A stretch of DNA of 64,000 nt from positions 36,331-100,330 of the forward strand of contig JAAYVG010000005.1 of assembly GCA_012517285.1 (NCBI GenBank), given 5' to 3'. The DNA comes from Elusimicrobiota bacterium. Its GTDB lineage: Bacteria; Elusimicrobiota; Elusimicrobia; Elusimicrobiales; UBA9959. Of the stretch, positions 28,282 to 36,000 are shown one piece after another. Each line of letters starts with the position of its first letter. Within the stretch, counting starts at the first letter, position 1. The notes beneath the pieces were generated by a model. That model did no database searches, was not told the DNA's origin, and saw only the letters and a program-made list of their open reading frames with translations. Position numbers and translations under genes: made by a program.

Positions 28282-30375
28282 ATGAACAGAATCCAATCTC
28301 ATCCGGTCTTGGATGTTCCTCAAAAAAAGGAAATAAAATTTTATTTTGATGATAAAGAGCTTGTAGGTTATGAGGATGAAATGATATCATCAGCACTTTT
28401 TGCAAATGGTATAAAAATATTTAGCTATCATAGAAAGGACAACTCACCTCAGGGAATCTTCTGTGCTAATGGACAGTGCTCTCAGTGCAGCGTTGTGGCG
28501 GATAACATGGTGGTTAAGGCATGTATAACAAAGATAAAAGAGGGTATGAGGATTCAAACTTTGAAGGGTCTTAGAAAGCTCAATATTGAAAAAGATATTC
28601 ATTTTAATTATTCAAAAATAGAAGAGATTGAAACCGATGTCCTAATCATTGGTGGTGGGCCGAGCGGTCTTAGAGCAGCCTCAGAGCTTGGAAGGTTTGC
28701 ACTTAATGTGATACTTATTGACGATAAGGATAAATTAGGTGGCAAGCTTGTGCTTCAAACTCATAAATTTTTTGGTTCTGTTGAAGACTGTTTTGCTGGG
28801 ACTCGTGGTATAGATATAGCTGATAAGCTTTCATCAGATTTGGCTGAATATCCATTCGTTAAATACTGGACAGGTTCAACAGCTTTTGGAGTGTTTGCTG
28901 ATAAAAAAATAGGTATTGTCAGGGATGACACCTGCTGTCTTATAAAGCCAAAGGCTGTGATATTTGCAACAGGGGCAAGGGAAAAAACTCTTATTTTTGA
29001 AGGCAATACGCTGCCGGGTATATATGGTGCTGGTGCATTTCAAACACTGCTTAACAGAGATCTTGTAAAGCCATCATCCAATCTATTTGTCGTTGGTGGT
29101 GGAAATGTTGGTCTGATAGCATCATATCATGCTATACAGGCTGGTGTTAATGTCGTTGGATTGTGTGAGATAGCCAATAAATGTGGTGGATATAAGGTTC
29201 ATGAGGATAAAATAAGAAGACTCGGTGTCCCAATATTTAATAATCATACTGTATTAAAAGCTGAGGGCTCAGATATGATTGAAAGGGTTATTATATCGGA
29301 GGTTGATAAAAATTTCAAACCTATAAAGGGTAGTGAAAAGGTTTTTGAGGTTGACACACTGCTCGTTGCAGCAGGACTAAATCCTGTGAATGAGCTTTAT
29401 GAACAGGCTTTAAATTGTCAGATTCCATCATTTATATGCGGTGATGCCGAGGAAATTGCAGAAGCTTCAGCTGCAATGTTCAGTGGACGAATTGCTGCTC
29501 ATAAGGTTTTAAAACATCTTGGATTTGTAACGAGCGATGTTCCGAAGTTCTGGTTCGATAAATTAGAGGTTTTAAAATCAAGGCCAGGCAAAACATATGA
29601 AAATATTAAAAATTCTGTTACAAATATTGTTTATCCATCCATTCATTGTAATCAGGAGATTCCGTGCAATCCATGTGTGACGGTATGCCCTAAAAAATCA
29701 ATAAAACTCAGTGGTGATAGCATAGTAAATATTCCAAAGTTCAGCGGTGATTGTATAGGCTGTTTTAAATGTCTTTTGATATGCCCGGGGTTAGCAATAA
29801 CAATTGTTGATAAAAGGAAAGACATTAATAATCCAACAGTATGGATCCCTTTTGAGGTGGATGCTGGAATAAAAAAAGGTGATAAGGTCAAGGCTGTGGA
29901 TATAAATGGGAATTTTTTAACCGAGGCTGAGGTGGTTGATGTTAGATTTTTTAATGCTGAAAAGACGGCAGCTATAGCTATCAAAATTGATGCTGCTATG
30001 GCTGATGATGTTGCCTCAATAAAAATAATAAATCCAGAAACATTTAAAAAAACTGATGCCGATATATCACTTATGAGTGATGATGTTATAATATGTCGGT
30101 GTGAGAGGGTTAAGCTTGGGGATATAAGGAAATGGATAAGAAGGGGAGTAAGAGATCTCAATCAACTCAAGGCCCTTACAAGGCTAGGTATGGGAGCATG
30201 TGGATCCAAAACTTGTTCAAGCCTTATTATGAGCATAATGAGGTCTGAGGGTATAAATCCACAGGATGTGACAGAGCTAACAAAAAGGCCATTTTTTGTT
30301 GAGATAAATTTTGGTTCTTTTGCTGGCTTAAACAAAAAAGAAGAGGAAACTAAGAATAAATTCAGTGACTTCTGA
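28282..30375 (+). CDS. FAD/FeS dehydrogenase alpha subunit (sarcosine/proline/opine dehydrogenase-like)
   Basis: A 697-residue multidomain flavoprotein. Order: a Fer2_4-type [2Fe-2S] domain (residues 10-100, CANGQCSQCSVVADN then C), a FAD/NAD Rossmann pair (IIGGGPSGLRAASELG near 126; VVGGGNVGLIASYHA near 275), an inserted two-cluster ferredoxin (about 450-510, CNQEIPCNPCVTVCP and CIGCFKCLLICP) and a C-terminal BFD-like [2Fe-2S] domain (CRCERV ... GACGSKTC, about 608-650). This is the architecture of the alpha subunit of sarcosine oxidase, opine oxidase and hydroxyproline/proline dehydrogenase relatives, with an extra 2[4Fe-4S] module. Its beta-type partner is at 30699, separated by a repeat block. 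The substrate is unknown, probably an N-alkyl or cyclic amino acid. Confidence 0.8.
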   Translation: MNRIQSHPVLDVPQKKEIKFYFDDKELVGYEDEMISSALFANGIKIFSYHRKDNSPQGIFCANGQCSQCSVVADNMVVKACITKIKEGMRIQTLKGLRKLNIEKDIHFNYSKIEEIETDVLIIGGGPSGLRAASELGRFALNVILIDDKDKLGGKLVLQTHKFFGSVEDCFAGTRGIDIADKLSSDLAEYPFVKYWTGSTAFGVFADKKIGIVRDDTCCLIKPKAVIFATGAREKTLIFEGNTLPGIYGAGAFQTLLNRDLVKPSSNLFVVGGGNVGLIASYHAIQAGVNVVGLCEIANKCGGYKVHEDKIRRLGVPIFNNHTVLKAEGSDMIERVIISEVDKNFKPIKGSEKVFEVDTLLVAAGLNPVNELYEQALNCQIPSFICGDAEEIAEASAAMFSGRIAAHKVLKHLGFVTSDVPKFWFDKLEVLKSRPGKTYENIKNSVTNIVYPSIHCNQEIPCNPCVTVCPKKSIKLSGDSIVNIPKFSGDCIGCFKCLLICPGLAITIVDKRKDINNPTVWIPFEVDAGIKKGDKVKAVDINGNFLTEAEVVDVRFFNAEKTAAIAIKIDAAMADDVASIKIINPETFKKTDADISLMSDDVIICRCERVKLGDIRKWIRRGVRDLNQLKALTRLGMGACGSKTCSSLIMSIMRSEGINPQDVTELTKRPFFVEINFGSFAGLNKKEEETKNKFSDF

Positions 30376-30388
30376 AATAGTGGTCAGT

Positions 30389-30424
30389 GCCTGCCTGCCG
30401 AAGCCGCTTCGGCGCAGGCAGGGA
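30389..30424 (+). repeat. GC-rich hairpin element, copy 2
   Basis: Arms GCCTGCC and GGCAGGGA-like flank the core CGAAGCCGCTTCGG, which pairs with itself. Nearly identical to the copy at 30535. Confidence 0.85.
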
Positions 30425-30534
30425 CAGTGGTCAGTGGACAGCAAAACAAAAGCAGTGATCAGAAAAAACAAACAGCAATAGTGGACAGAAGACAGAACTC
30501 AGAAAACAGAAGTCAGATGTCAGAAAACAGAACT

Positions 30535-30567
30535 TGCCTGCCGAAGCCGCTTCGGCGCAGGCAGGGA
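30535..30567 (+). repeat. GC-rich hairpin element, copy 3
   Basis: Same unit and orientation as the copy at 30389, about 145 bp downstream, immediately after a run of NNCAGAN 7-mers. Confidence 0.85.
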
Positions 30568-30698
30568 CGGAGGACAGAAAAGGCAAAAGCGATAATGGTC
30601 AGCGAATAAGGTGATTCCTTTTACTGACAACTATCCACAAATCACTGATCACTAATCACTGAAATTTTGTTTATAAAATTTGTTCTGGAGGAGATATT

Positions 30699-31844
30699 AT
30701 GGAAAAGTTTGATATCATAATAGCTGGTGCTGGTAGTATAGGTGTTCCGCTCTCACTTTTTCTGTCAAAGGAAAAATACAGAGTTTGTGTTATAGAAAAA
30801 AACCATTCACCCGGTCAAGGTCAGAATAAAGCAGCAATAGGAGGGGTACGAGCAACACACTCCGATTCATCAAAGATAAAAACCTGTCTTAAGAGCATAG
30901 AGATATTCTCATCATGGAAAGAAACCTATGGTGATGATATAGGCTGGCAGAAAGGGGGATATCTTTTTCCTGTTTACAGTGAGAGTGATAAGAAGGTTTT
31001 ACTTGAATTGTTAAAGGTTCAGAAGAACTACGGTTTAAACATCGAATGGATAGAAAAGGATGATATCCTTGAGCTTGTTGATGGGATAGATGACAGAGGA
31101 CTTTTAGGTGGTACATATTCACCTGATGATGGGTCTGCTTCATCGATCCTTTCGTCAAACGCATTTTATTTTAAATCACTTGAATATGGAACAACATTTA
31201 AGTTTAATGAAAATATAAATGAGATATCAAAAAAAGAAAACTTTGTGATAAGGACTAACAAGGGTGAGTATGAGTCAGAGTATTTTATAAATGCTGCTGG
31301 ATCTCATGCAAAAGCAGTATCGCTTATGTTGGGTGTTGATGTTCCTGTTAAACCTGACTGTCATATGGCAGCAATAACAGAGCCACTTGAGAGATTTATG
31401 AAGCCTATGGTTGTTGATATCAGAAAGGGGGAAGCTTCATCTAACTGTTATTTCTATCAGAACTTTGAGGGTCAGATAATATTTTGTCTAACCCCTTCAC
31501 CACAGATTTGGGGGTATGACAGGAGGGCATCATCAGAATTTTTAAATGAGTCTGCCAAAAGAGTTTTAAGTGTTGTCCCATCAATGAAAAATGTAAGGGT
31601 TAGAAGGATGTGGAGAGGACTCTATCCTATGACTCCTGATGGTTTCCCTGTGGTGGATTTTGATGCCGGTGGAATTAAAAATTATATACTTGCAGTTGGT
31701 ATGTGCGGGCAGGGATTTATGATGGGACCTGGAACAGGATGGGTTATAACGGAGATACTTTCAGGAAGAAAAAAGAAGGACGATGATATGGTGATTAACT
31801 TTAAGCTTGAAAGGAGCTACTCTGGTCAGGAGAAGCTTAAATAA
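30699..31844 (+). CDS. FAD-dependent amino-acid dehydrogenase, beta subunit (DAO family)
   Basis: A 381-residue D-amino-acid-oxidase-fold protein. The FAD motif IIAGAGSIGVPLSLFLS is at residues 6-22, with VIEKNHSPGQGQNKAAIGGVRA following, and the C-terminal GMCGQGFMMGPGTGWVITE contains the second FAD contact. It is the usual catalytic partner of the multi-FeS alpha subunit encoded upstream, as in sarcosine oxidase or hydroxyproline dehydrogenase. GGAGGAG lies 8 bases before the ATG. Because the two genes are split by about 320 bp of repeats, coexpression is plausible but not certain. Confidence 0.8.
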   Translation: MEKFDIIIAGAGSIGVPLSLFLSKEKYRVCVIEKNHSPGQGQNKAAIGGVRATHSDSSKIKTCLKSIEIFSSWKETYGDDIGWQKGGYLFPVYSESDKKVLLELLKVQKNYGLNIEWIEKDDILELVDGIDDRGLLGGTYSPDDGSASSILSSNAFYFKSLEYGTTFKFNENINEISKKENFVIRTNKGEYESEYFINAAGSHAKAVSLMLGVDVPVKPDCHMAAITEPLERFMKPMVVDIRKGEASSNCYFYQNFEGQIIFCLTPSPQIWGYDRRASSEFLNESAKRVLSVVPSMKNVRVRRMWRGLYPMTPDGFPVVDFDAGGIKNYILAVGMCGQGFMMGPGTGWVITEILSGRKKKDDDMVINFKLERSYSGQEKLK

Positions 31845-31893
31845 ATTTATCTTTACAATATTAGTTATAATATTTTTTTATGGAGGAACCTAT

Positions 31894-32652
31894 ATGAGAA
31901 CACCGATGATAGCTGGGAACTGGAAGATGCACTTAACAACGTTTGAGGCTATGGAGTTAGCTGCTGCTATAAAAAATGGTATTAGCACTGACTTGAATCG
32001 AGAAGTTTTGATTGCCCCTAGTTTTACCAATCTTCAGGTTGTAAAAAAAGCGATATCAGGCAGCAAAATACTTCTTTCAGCGCAGAATATGTGCTGGGAG
32101 GAGAAAGGGGCATTTACTGGTGAGGTATCACCACTACAACTTAAGGACATTGGTTGTGATTATGTAATAATAGGACATTCTGAAAGAAGAAAGATATTTT
32201 ATGAAACGGATGATATGCTCAATAAGAAGGTAAAATCAGCTTTAAAAAATGGTTTAAAAATAATCTTTTGTATAGGTGAAACAATTGAAGAAAGAGAAAA
32301 TCAGCAGACATACAATGTATTGAAAACACAGGTTAATAATGGGCTAAAAGATATAACTGATTTTGAGATGTCAAATCTTGTTATAGCATATGAGCCAGTC
32401 TGGGCCATAGGAACAGGAAGAACCGCAACCCCAGAACAGGCAGAGGATGCACATATATTTATAAGAAGAGAGATTGAAAGAATATTTAATAAACATATAT
32501 CAGAAAGTATAAGGATACTTTATGGTGGTTCTGTTAAGGCAGAAAATATTGATGATTTAATGGCCTGTAAAAACATAGATGGAGCTCTTGTTGGTGGTGA
32601 AAGCCTTAAAGCTGAGAAGTTTTTAAGAGTGATAAATTATATGACTAAATAG
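31894..32652 (+). CDS. tpiA: Triosephosphate isomerase
   Basis: A 252-residue TIM-barrel enzyme interconverting dihydroxyacetone phosphate and glyceraldehyde 3-phosphate in glycolysis. The start is the ATG at 31894 (MRTPMIAGNWKMH), preceded by GGAGG; a longer open frame from 31807 overlaps the upstream gene and is not real. The active-site Lys is in GNWKMH, the His in IIGHSERR, the Glu in AYEPVWAIGTG, and the phosphate loop is ILYGGSVKAENID. The stop runs directly into the left end of a repeat block. Confidence 0.95.
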   Translation: MRTPMIAGNWKMHLTTFEAMELAAAIKNGISTDLNREVLIAPSFTNLQVVKKAISGSKILLSAQNMCWEEKGAFTGEVSPLQLKDIGCDYVIIGHSERRKIFYETDDMLNKKVKSALKNGLKIIFCIGETIEERENQQTYNVLKTQVNNGLKDITDFEMSNLVIAYEPVWAIGTGRTATPEQAEDAHIFIRREIERIFNKHISESIRILYGGSVKAENIDDLMACKNIDGALVGGESLKAEKFLRVINYMTK

Positions 32653-32933
32653 GGGTCAGTGAAAAATCCTAACGGTGGAGATTTAGGACAATAAAAAAAG
32701 GTTAAGATTAAGATTGAGGTTAAGGAGAAAAGACGAAACAGAGGTCAGAAGACAGATGTCAGAAAGCAGAACCTTTATACAACTTCGTAAGTTGGATAGG
32801 TTATAAACGCTTTTATTCAATTGTTCATCTTGATTTTTATCGTTTACACATCCTGACTTAATCTGTCTTCATCTTGATTGAATCTGTTTACATCTCGATG
32901 ATTAAACAACCAGATAACTTTTTTAGTGCCTCT
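32652..32933. repeat. Composite intergenic repeat block 3, bounded by inverted ends
   Basis: The left end reads GGGGTCAGTGAAAAATCC (32653-32670) and the right end AACTTTTTTAGTGCCTC (32917-32933), which are inverted relative to one another and match the end motif seen elsewhere. Between them: GGTTAAG-type words, five in-register NNCAGAN 7-mers (32737-32771), a segment around 32775-32822 shared in inverted orientation with block 7, CATC-type units on the minus strand, and one octamer pair. No open frame of note. It looks like a MITE-like or decayed mobile unit. Confidence 0.7.
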
Positions 32934-32969
32934 ATGACAGTGAATTTTAAAGTTTAGCTATCAGATAGT

Positions 32970-32998
32970 TTGCTTTTAATGAAAAAATTTTGTAAATT
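32970..32998 (+). promoter_or_regulatory. Probable tRNA-Asn promoter
   Basis: TTGCTT (-35-like), a 17-bp spacer and TAAATT (-10-like) lie about 20 bp before the mature tRNA 5' end, which would give a short leader. Confidence 0.35.
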
Positions 32999-33017
32999 AA
33001 TATTATTGAATTAATAT

Positions 33018-33089
33018 TCCCCGGTAGCTCAATGGTGGAGCGTTCGGCTGTTAACCGACAGGTTGCAGGTTCGAGTCCTGCCCGGGGAG
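33018..33089 (+). tRNA. tRNA-Asn (anticodon GTT)
   Basis: Full cloverleaf: acceptor TCCCCGG/CCGGGGA, D stem GCTC/GAGC, anticodon loop CTGTTAA (GTT at 33050-33052), T stem GCAGG/CCTGC with loop TTCGAGT, discriminator G. The outermost anticodon-stem pair is a T-C mismatch. The 3' CCA is not encoded (the bases after the discriminator are CAT), so it must be added. The sequence downstream holds an inverted copy of 11 bases of the T arm. Confidence 0.95.
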
Positions 33090-33112
33090 CATCCTGCTAA
33101 TCTTATCTGGGA

Positions 33113-33268
33113 GAAAGCCAACGGTTTGGCTTTCGTCAGGACTCGAAAGTCCGCAGTCCCGATTGTGCTGTAATATCGGGATGAGGAGCGGCCTGCGAAA
33201 CCCAGTGGAATAATTTGCTTTGCAAATTAAAATCCAAATGATTTTATTCCACAGGGTCATTTGTAGGC
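33113..33268 (+). other. Hairpin-rich noncoding stretch after tRNA-Asn (possible structured RNA)
   Basis: Five nested or successive perfect stems can be drawn: GAAAGCCAA/TTGGCTTTC (33113-33134), GGACT-CGAA-AGTCC (33139-33152), TCCCGAT/ATCGGGA (33157-33181), an outer stem GCCTGC/GTAGGC with CCC/GGG (33191-33268), and inside it GTGGAATA/TATTCCAC enclosing two small hairpins (a three-way junction, 33205-33252). I recognise no RNA family. The stretch is more GC-rich than its surroundings and has no coding frame in either direction. Confidence 0.5.
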
Positions 33269-33336
33269 AAATTCCATCACGTCCATCCTGGTACTAATAG
33301 ACAGCGGTAAGATGTCGAGTGTTAGGGAGTTTAGAT

Positions 33337-34110
33337 ATGGAGAATGAAAAAACTTTAATTACTGATTTTGATTTGGACTTGATTTGTGATTATTTTGGAA
33401 GGTTGGATCGGCAGGGACCTGGTAATCCTGAATCTACTATTAGAGCATTGAGTTTTATTGACAATTTTTCAGATGAATTAAAAATTGCGGATTTTGCTTG
33501 TGGAACAGGTGGTCAAACAATGATTTTAGCACAAAATACAAAAGGAACTATTACTGGACTTGATATTTCTCCCTATTTTATTGAAAAATTTAATACAAAC
33601 GCTGAAAAGCTTGGTTTGCAGAATAGGGTGAAAGGCATTGTCTGTTCAATGGATAATTTACCGTTTCAAAATGAAGAATTTAATGTTATATGGTCTGAAG
33701 GGGCTATTGCCAATATAGGTTTTGAAAAAGGCTTGAATTATTGGAAAGGTTTCTTAAAAAAAGACGGCTATATTGCTGTAACATATGAGTCATGGTTTAC
33801 TGATGAGCGACCTACTGAAATTGAAAAGTTTTGGGTTGATGCTGTTCCTGAAATAGGTACAATAGGACATAATATTTCAATAATGCAAAAAGCCGGTTAT
33901 AGTCTTGTCGCCGCATTTGTATTGCCTGAAAGATGTTGGATAGATACTTATTTTACTCCGCAGAAAACAATACAAAAAACATTTTTGGAAAAAAATGCTG
34001 GGAATAAAGCCGCAGAGGATTTTGTTAAGTATATGAAATATGAAGAGGAATTGTATTTAAAATACAAACAGTATTATGGATACGTTTTTTATATTGGTAA
34101 AAAAATGTAA
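33337..34110 (+). CDS. Class I SAM-dependent methyltransferase
   Basis: A 257-residue protein. The start is the ATG at 33337 ([13 protein letters not shown]), with AGGGAG about 8 bases upstream; a frame six codons longer lacks support. Motif I is [13 protein letters not shown], then [10 protein letters not shown], and motif post-I is [20 protein letters not shown]. It resembles a widespread small methyltransferase family of gut-type Bacteroidetes and Firmicutes; the target is unknown. Its wording differs from neighbours: fewer ATA and AGG/AGA-ending words, more ATT and GAA. Together with its place beside a tRNA, this suggests acquisition (inference). It is isolated between noncoding regions. 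Confidence 0.8.
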   Translation: MENEKTLITDFDLDLICDYFGRLDRQGPGNPESTIRALSFIDNFSDELKIADFACGTGGQTMILAQNTKGTITGLDISPYFIEKFNTNAEKLGLQNRVKGIVCSMDNLPFQNEEFNVIWSEGAIANIGFEKGLNYWKGFLKKDGYIAVTYESWFTDERPTEIEKFWVDAVPEIGTIGHNISIMQKAGYSLVAAFVLPERCWIDTYFTPQKTIQKTFLEKNAGNKAAEDFVKYMKYEEELYLKYKQYYGYVFYIGKKM

Positions 34111-34224
34111 AGAATGAATAATTCACCACTTATATAACTGTAAGTAAGCGGCTATGATGGATTATTGCCTTCACTCAAAAGTGGCTACAAATTTATTTTA
34201 ATTTTCAAAAGTTGTTGATAACTA

Positions 34225-34331
34225 TGGGTCACTGAAAAAGTCTAACGGTGAAGATTTTATAAATGAGAAATCGTCTAAAAAGTTTAAAAATTTATATCAA
34301 AACTGCAAGGTTTTTTAAGCATTGTTAGCAA
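34225..34331 (+). repeat. About 108-bp dispersed repeat, copy 1 (left end of element)
   Basis: Starts GGGTCACTGAAAAAGTCTAA and continues to about 34331 through words such as GATTTTATAAATGAG and TTTATATCAAAACTGCAA. It matches 36001-36110 over the whole length. The preceding 34111-34224 holds nothing I can name. Confidence 0.8.
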
Positions 34332-34351
34332 ATTCCATTAAGTTTTTTTCC

Positions 34352-34395
34352 AAAATCGACAAAAAAAAGACGTTCGCCTTTTTTTTGTCGATTTT
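34352..34395. terminator. Perfect 18-bp hairpin between convergent genes
   Basis: AAAATCGAC-A8-G pairs perfectly with C-T8-GTCGATTTT around an 8-nt loop (ACGTTCGC). With T-runs on both strands it can serve as a bidirectional intrinsic terminator for the methyltransferase and tilS. Confidence 0.7.
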
Positions 34396-34456
34396 TAAAT
34401 AGACACATTCCCATAGGAGAAAACTTAGTTTTAATACTAATTTTAAACTAAAAATT

Positions 34457-34630
34457 TGCCTGCCTGCGCCGAAGCGGCTTCGGTAGGCAAGTTCTGTTAT
34501 CTGACTTCTGTCATCTCTCTTCATCTGATTCTTATCCGTTTACATCTTGATGATTATTCTTCCCAAATAACTAAATGACTAAATAACTAATTATATCCGT
34601 TTACATCCTGATGATTACATCTTGATGATT
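34457..34630. repeat. Composite intergenic repeat block 4
   Basis: Contains the GC-rich hairpin element (34457-34491, opposite orientation to copies 1-3), CAGA-type words on the minus strand, CATC-type units on the minus strand (about 34518-34550 and 34595-34630), and four 8-mers of the RACYARAY family (34561-34592: TCCCAAAT, AACTAAAT, GACTAAAT, AACTAATT). Confidence 0.8.
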
Positions 34631-34641
34631 AATTTATTTCA

Positions 34642-35367
34642 TCAGCCTTTTTTATAGATTTTTTTGTTTATTTGATTTGAAATTTCTGATATATTTTCTG
34701 TAAAATTTGGAAACCTTTTTTCCACTGTTGGAATCATTATGTGTCTTATCCAGTTCCTCGTATATTTGACATCATAGTTAGTTTTATCTACAGCATACTT
34801 TATTCCTTTTTCTTTTAGATAACTAATTATCTCCTTCTTCCTTATGCACAGCAATGGTCTTATAACATATACTTCCCCTGATAACTTTCTTTTCACCGGT
34901 ATTCCTGAAAGGTTTTTTATCTCAGGATTTCTCATAACATTCATAATCACAGTTTCAACATTTTCATCCATATTATGAGCTGTTGCAACAACTCTACATC
35001 CAAATTTTTTTGCATACTTAAAAAACAGCTTATATCTTATTTTTCTTGCTGTATGTTCAAGATTTTCCTTTGAATCTTTTAATATCAAAGGAATACTTAC
35101 CTTATCTATTACGCAGGGAATGTTGTTATCATCACAGAATCTTTTTACAATCTCTTCATCCTTTACTGCTTCCTTTCTTATTCCGTGGTTTAAATGAAAG
35201 ACAAACAGATTCTTTTTAAATGATGATTTTGAAAAATAATCAAGCATAAGCATAGAGTCAGGCCCACCGGAAACTCCGAGCAGTATTCTGTCCTGTTTGA
35301 TTAAAAGATTATTTTTCTTAATAAACTTATTTATTCTGTCCCATACTCGAAGTGTCGTTGTTTTCAT
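34642..35367 (-). CDS. tilS: tRNA(Ile)-lysidine synthase, minimal form
   Basis: A 241-residue N-type ATP pyrophosphatase that would convert C34 of tRNA-Ile(CAU) to lysidine. The PP-loop LLGVSGGPDSMLML is at about residues 28-41; HFNHGIR-type and ATAHNMDENVETVIMN motifs follow, and NYDVKYTRNWIRHIMIP near 205 is the family-specific signature. It is shorter than most homologs (300-450 residues): the C-terminal tRNA-recognition domains are missing, as in small TilS forms. The next gene upstream on the same strand is 3 bp away. Confidence 0.88.
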   Translation of the reverse strand: MKTTTLRVWDRINKFIKKNNLLIKQDRILLGVSGGPDSMLMLDYFSKSSFKKNLFVFHLNHGIRKEAVKDEEIVKRFCDDNNIPCVIDKVSIPLILKDSKENLEHTARKIRYKLFFKYAKKFGCRVVATAHNMDENVETVIMNVMRNPEIKNLSGIPVKRKLSGEVYVIRPLLCIRKKEIISYLKEKGIKYAVDKTNYDVKYTRNWIRHIMIPTVEKRFPNFTENISEISNQINKKIYKKG

Positions 35368-35370
35368 ATT

Positions 35371-35931
35371 TTATCTTCTTTTATACAAGCCTATAATCTC
35401 AGCTTTTGAGATGGTATGTTCATTTATTATCCTATCAATATTTTTAGGGTTAGCATCTAATTTTTCTATGTCAATCGCATATAATGTGAAAACATATCTG
35501 TGAGTGCCTGAAGGCGGGCATGGACCGCCATATCCAATATTGCCAAAATCATTTTTTAACTGGGTGTATCCAAAAGAATTAATCTCATCTTTTTTTATTC
35601 CTCTTATGTTCTGTGGAATATTTATAACTATCCAATGTGTAAAAGTTCCAAATGGGGCATCAGGATCCTTAACAGTCAGTACAAAACTTTTAGTTCCTTC
35701 AGGAACATTTGACCATCTGAGTGATGGGGGGATGTTTTTGCCATCACAGGTAAATTCTGCTGGAATTAATTTCCCATTTTCAAAATCATCAGAAACAAGT
35801 GTAAATTTATCTTTAGGTGTTACTGGAATAACTTCTTTATTATCCACATAACGAATATTTGTAGTTTTTTCAGTTTGGTTGCATGATATCATGGCTAAAA
35901 CAGTAAGAAAAAAAATATATTTTTTTTTCAT
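35371..35931 (-). CDS. PEBP (YbhB/YbcL) family lipoprotein
   Basis: A 186-residue protein with a lipoprotein signal (FFLTVLAMISC; Cys17). The phosphatidylethanolamine-binding fold is shown by CDGKNIPPSLRW, VKDPDAPFGTFTHWIV and YGGPCPPSGTHRYVFTLYA, which form the anion-binding pocket of the family. Bacterial members are of unsettled function; lipid or small-ligand binding is usual. GGAGG lies before the start. It ends 3 bp before tilS and may share its transcript, although the functions are unrelated. Confidence 0.85.
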   Translation of the reverse strand: MKKKYIFFLTVLAMISCNQTEKTTNIRYVDNKEVIPVTPKDKFTLVSDDFENGKLIPAEFTCDGKNIPPSLRWSNVPEGTKSFVLTVKDPDAPFGTFTHWIVINIPQNIRGIKKDEINSFGYTQLKNDFGNIGYGGPCPPSGTHRYVFTLYAIDIEKLDANPKNIDRIINEHTISKAEIIGLYKRR

Positions 35932-36000
35932 GTAACACCTCCTTTTATTATTTTATAATAATTTATAATAAATGATACAAAATATTATATCTATATAATT

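Larger units (their letters stand above)
30376..30668. repeat. Composite intergenic repeat block 2
   Basis: The 323-bp gap between the two dehydrogenase subunit genes holds two near-identical copies of the GC-rich hairpin element (30389-30424 and 30535-30567), seven consecutive NNCAGAN 7-mers in exact register (30484-30532), mixed CAGTGG/CAGCAA words (30424-30480), and three ATCACTR 7-mers (30641-30661). The open frame seen at 30427-30609 is the repeat translated. The remaining 30 bp carry the GGAGGAG ribosome site of the next gene. Confidence 0.85.

Noticed and set aside
30427..30609. Plus-strand open frame between the dehydrogenase subunit genes
   Set aside because: Translation of the NNCAGAN repeat and the GC-rich element; no start signal.
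33051..33260. Minus-strand open frame of 69 codons over tRNA-Asn
   Set aside because: It reads through the tRNA and the hairpin region in antisense; peptides such as PGQDSNLQP are typical tRNA shadows. No ribosome site.
33280..33312. Fragment of 23S rRNA 3' end (CTGGTACTAATAG)
   Set aside because: Only about 13 bases agree with the remembered 23S word, and flanking bases do not continue the match.
33090..33336. SAM-type riboswitch or T-box upstream of the methyltransferase
   Set aside because: I see neither the conserved SAM-aptamer motifs nor a T-box GGTGG-type sequence, nor a terminator before the gene.
34315..34524. Minus-strand open frame of 69 codons between the methyltransferase and tilS
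   Set aside because: It runs through the perfect hairpin and the GC-rich element and has no recognisable domain.
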